Assembly (NCBI GenBank): GCA_036346225.1
Contig: JARFIW010001480.1
Location: 11,253,001-11,317,000, forward strand
Direction of reading: 5' to 3'
Origin: Platerodrilus igneus
Taxonomy: Eukaryota > Arthropoda > Insecta > Coleoptera > Lycidae
DNA length: 64,000 nucleotides
In this document: piece by piece, positions 60,114 to 64,000 of the stretch
How positions within the stretch are numbered: position 1 is the stretch's first letter
How the letters are laid out: every line of letters starts with the position of its first letter
Notes under the pieces: model-generated
Told to the model about the DNA's origin: nothing
The model's database searches: none
Seen by the model: only the letters and a program-made list of their open reading frames with translations
Position numbers and translations under genes: made by a program

Positions 60114-62512
60114 CTACACACGATTATCACCGTCTAATCTCGCAACCATTCTTGCGAACTCTCTAAAGGCTGTCCAGAACGCCTTCTGGTTAGCCACTTC
60201 CCCGACTTCCTCTAGGCTCTTTGGCCATGCTAGACCTACGATAGCTAATTTCGTATCATCCAACCCTCGATTTGCCGCTTCAAGCAGGCAGTCGAAGAGC
60301 ACGTGCTCTGCGCTTTCCGCGCTCTCACCGCATTCACAGCGGTCGTTGTTGGTTAACCCAAACCTATATAAATACGCTTTCAGGGCGCCGTGCCCTGTTT
60401 TGATCTAGTCTTACCTCGATCTTGCCTCTAGCTTCTAAGCTTGGTATGAATTTGTGGGTCAACTTGCCCATGGCAGCGTTGTTCCACCTCTCTTCCCATT
60501 GTCGGATTGACTTTTCACGCAGCTTTCTTTTAATCAAAGACTTCGGTATCGACGAGTGTGATATTCGAAAGTCTCCCGTCGCGGCCTCTTTAGCTAATTC
60601 ATCAGCCCTATCGTTTTCTACGTTACCATTGTGCGACCTGATTCTACAGAACTATAAACGTTGAAACTCGATATCCTCCAGACGTCCGCTTGGAGGTCTG
60701 TTGAGGTGTTCATGTTTGTTAAAGCCGTCAGCGACGATTTACTATCACTGATTATATAATACTCTTCTCTGCCCGTATGGTTTATTACGTAATCGATAGC
60801 CTCTTGTATGGCTACCAATTCGCACTGGAAAATTGTGCTCCGGTTCGCGAGTTTGGTTTGAAACCGAAACACCTCCCTTTCCTGCTTATACACGACAAAC
60901 GCCGGACCTGCTTGCCCATCGCCCGTACGTGAACCGTCCGTATAAATTCTGATACCCATCGCGTCCTCGTCACCTTTGACAAACTCGATTCCTCTAATAT
61001 CAGCCGGGTGCCCCAACTCAGATACAACGATCTTTCTTGCAATTTCCCTATTACCAAGATTAAGATCTTCGATAATTTCGCGCTCTTTTCCTATATTTAT
61101 TAATCGCCTATCTCTAATCTCCCTTACGACATATTCGATAGGGAGAGTCCTACTGATCACCAAGACCGCCTCCGTAAAGGTGGTCCTGTACGCCCTCGCC
61201 GCTTTTACTGCGGTTATGCGTTGTACGCTCGTCAATTGACGCACCTCCCTGACTTTACAACCTTCTGCCCATACAGAAGCTGCGTACAGCATCGCCGGCT
61301 TAATTGCTCCGGCATAAACCGTCCCCAGCGATTCGCCCCTGAATCCCCACTTTATTTTAGCCGCCGCCATCATTTTATTTGATATTTCGCCGCCCTTACT
61401 TTTTACGTATTCTACGTGCGCTTTCCAATTTAATTTGTCGTCGATCTTGACGCCGAGGTAGGTAATACAATCTTTAAACGAGATTTTCTTCCCTCCTAGC
61501 TCTAGCCTAGGAGGCCTCTGTCCTGGTTTCGTGCCGAAATAAAGCGCCTGCGACCATTCTAATTTATTAAGCGCCTGGTTCGGTTTTGTGCGCATATCCA
61601 TTAACAATCTCGATCTTACAATAAAAAGCGTATCATCCGCAAACCTAACGATTGAGTATCCTCCGGGCAACTTGACCCTAAAGATGCTCTCATACAACAA
61701 CTTCCAAAATGTGGGATCAGAACATGGCCCCTGCGGGCATCCCCATTTCACCTCACGCGACAGGACTTCATCCAGAATTTCAACCTGTGCCAATCGCCCC
61801 GAGAAATAACTCTTGACCAAAGACATCAAGTTTCGCGGACAACCCCTACGATTTAACTCGCAAACGATTAATGGCCACCAGGCAGCATCAAATGCTTCTG
61901 AAATGTCCAAAGCAACAACGACACAGTACTCTTTAGCATCTCTCGCCTGCTTTATTTCCCCGACAACGAACTGTAACGCGTTGATAGTCGATCTGCCCTC
62001 TACGAAACCAAACTGTCGGTTATTAAAACCGCCGCTGTCTCGCACTAGGTGCTCAATACGCGTAGTCCTAACGCGATCTACAACTTTTTCCAGCACCGGA
62101 GCAAGCTAATTGGACGATAGCTGCCCGGATCTGACGCATCGGCCTTTTTAGGTTTGGGTATAAATTTCACGTTCTGGATTTTCCAGCAACGCGGAAAAAA
62201 CGCCCCTTTCTAAACAAAGATTAAACAACCCGACAAAGACACACGGGGCTAACAGGGACGCCTCCAGAGCTGCGTCTGAAGTGATTCCATCATGCCCCGG
62301 TGCCTTCTTAGGGTTCACCCTCCTATGAGCCCTGACGACCTCGTGAACTAGGATTGTCTTATCGGCACCTGTTCCTTGTGCCTCTGCAGCTTCCCGACGT
62401 ACTAAATCGTGCGACCCCTCATCCTCCTCGGGATTATCCGAAGGTAAGAATTTCTCTAATAAATATTCCGCTGTGGTTTTAAAGCCTTCCGTGTATTCGC
62501 CATTTGTTTTCT
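60114..62512 (-). pseudogene. R1-like LINE ORF2: reverse transcriptase, RNase H, zinc knuckle (5'-truncated)
   Basis: From 62512 the frame reads NGEYTEGFKTTAEYLLEKFL and VNPKKAPGHDGITSDA. After two shifts comes the PISLL-type start of the palm. An unbroken 492-codon stretch (60618-62096) then carries FGFVEGRSTINAL, VVALDISEAFDAAWW (motif A Asp), CPQGPCSDPTFW, the FADD box in YSIVRFADDTLFIV, and YLGVKIDDKLNWKAH. RNase H follows: RIYTDGSR, CELVAIQEAI, ISDSKSSL, and in the next frame SHNGNVENDRADELAKEAA. It ends with a CCHC knuckle (CECGESAESAEHVLFDC), then a stop at 60114-60116. An A-rich 3' tail with AAT repeats lies on the minus strand near 59940-60030. The endonuclease and ORF1 are missing, the usual 5' truncation. 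About four frameshifts make it inactive, yet it is the best-preserved element here. Confidence 0.9.
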
Positions 62513-64000
62513 AGAAGATACCACAGCAGGATTTTTATTATTGTTCCCAGCAATGGCAAGAACGGTGGAGCAAGTGTGTGTGGTTCTAAAGGAGCCTTCT
62601 TTGAAGACTGTTGAGTACATATGTACTTATACCGTGGTAACAAAGATTTGCAACGAAATTCTGTGAATTCTGTGACTAACCCTCGTATATGAACACGTTC
62701 TTTCTCAGTCACTTGATCTAATAGTGTCTTAATGGTGGCAAATCAATTGGTCAAAACACATATACCTATTATGCAATGTTCAAAACTTCAAAAATATTCA
62801 ATTAATGCGCGTCATGCTACCTATAGCACAAAACCAAAAAGCGCCAAAATCACAACTGGTAGTACTCTGCTACCTACGAACCAAAAATCTTAATTTTATT
62901 TTGAACAAGTAACTAATCTATGGAGGTGTTACAAGTTATCAAGCATTACGGAAAACTAATACCAATGCTTCACAGGCAGTTCTTATTCCAGTGCAGAATT
63001 TTTTGCAGTTTATTAAAATTCAACGTATGTGCTTATTGAATAAAAGTTTATAGTTGGTACACTAGTTTTATACTATTTTGTCATGTAGCGTATTTTACTG
63101 AGCTTTGAAGTTATAATTAACTGATTGTGCTATTTACTACAAAAAACTGCTGTCGTCAGCATGCCACGAGCACAACGTACTTTATAACCGTATAACGTAG
63201 AAATTGTTGCCACCCAATGATCAAAGCTAGAAAAACAACTAGAATATAACCATAACCATATATCATCATAACGTGCATTGCGATATAGTTACATTGATGA
63301 AACCTTTCAGTCTTTATAAATTTTTAAAGCAAAGCCGTTTTACTCTGTGTTAGAATTTCCGTACAGAAATAGTAGGTAAATTATAGTACTATAGGGCAAA
63401 AAGCTTCCACCGTAATAGCAGCACGAAGCAGTATTTCCTTGCCGTATTTATCATTAATCATACGGCATGAGCTTTTTATTGCAAGTTCAAGCATGCAGAG
63501 CTTTCTGTGTTTGCCATTTGCACTCGCAAAGATATTTCTACAAATCAAGAAAATATAAATAGGTTGCTGCTGTTTTGCTGGAAACTACAAAATTTTAATT
63601 TAAAATTTGTATATTGCATTTCGTACCTTGACGGCAGCTTGGATGTGTTTTTAGTTATTTTACAAAACTAAATGTATCTGATCATGCCACTTTAATAACG
63701 GCTTATAAAAAGAATAAAGAGAACATACGGAAATAGAAAAATAAATCCTCCACCAGGTTTTAAAAATTAGATGCGCTCCTGAAAAGTCCGTAAACCGAAA
63801 AACCCTATAACGAATCAATTATTTTGATACAAACCCATACAAATTAATTGGATCTGCTAAATTTTTTTATAAAATAATATAGTTTGCAGTTCATAATGCA
63901 TTTTATTCTTTTTATTTTCTATAAAAATACTTCTATAAAAATAAAAGTACTAAACAATTTAATAATGAACAGAAATTCAAAAGCTAAACATATATGTAAA
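62513..64000. other. No recognisable gene
   Basis: AT-rich sequence beyond the LINE's 5' truncation point. The minus ORF overlapping 62479-62712 has no recognised domain. No repeats above background were noticed. Confidence 0.45.

Noticed and set aside
1..64000. CRISPR arrays, bacterial operons or ribosome-binding sites
   Set aside because: The window is eukaryotic; its tandem repeats lack spacer-repeat structure and no prokaryotic genes are seen.

Overview
This is a eukaryotic, AT-rich window, almost certainly from an insect (at least an arthropod) with a transposon-rich genome. I found one credible host coding exon: a 201-bp immunoglobulin-domain exon on the minus strand (9864-10064), with good splice sites and phase 1-1, resembling klingon/lachesin-type neural adhesion proteins. 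The mix of Gypsy, BEL/Pao, R1-like, RTE-like and PHD-type LINEs, a ZMYM-type hAT and a tRNA-derived SINE fits an insect. The order cannot be told from the window. Most of the rest reads as intron or intergenic DNA filled with decayed mobile elements. Nearly every other coding stretch carries frameshifts or stops.

Layout. 1-2703: 5' end of a minus-strand Gypsy-type element (gag remnant, primer-binding site, 1602-bp LTR). 3610-8834: three minus-strand blocks in a row: a decayed reverse transcriptase of the zinc-finger/RLE type, an intronless USP2-like deubiquitinase copy, and an intronless copy of the TAF1 double bromodomain. 9864-10064: the Ig exon. 13539-15549: hAT transposase. 16172-20157: LINE with PHD-type ORF1, split by about 2 kb of foreign sequence. 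20631-21135: large palindrome carrying a ribozyme-like, Penelope-type motif. 21200-27020: plus-strand 17.6/297-like Gypsy, followed by a related LTR in the opposite orientation (27205-27681).

29076-30925: a second Gypsy type with tandem PBS-like units and a gag remnant. 32381-34264: a complete foldback element with exact 9-bp target-site duplication and 121-bp internal repeats. 36000-40727: another Gypsy-type gag followed by an ORF built of 13-residue repeats. 40874-43010: a 3-copy tandem repeat beside an RTE-type endonuclease remnant. 44889-50806: a 5.9-kb segment bounded by a perfect 31-bp inverted repeat and containing two adjoining minisatellites (57 bp and 16 bp). 53145-56790: unclassified dispersed and tandem repeats. 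57700-58737: BEL/Pao 3' end and a tRNA-type SINE. 60114-62512: R1-like LINE ORF2, the least decayed element here.

No operon-like or cooperative gene system is visible. The features most worth following are the foldback element, the palindrome, the USP2/TAF1 chimera and the 44.9-50.8 kb repeat-bounded block. All family names come from reading translations and remembering the families; no database search was possible.
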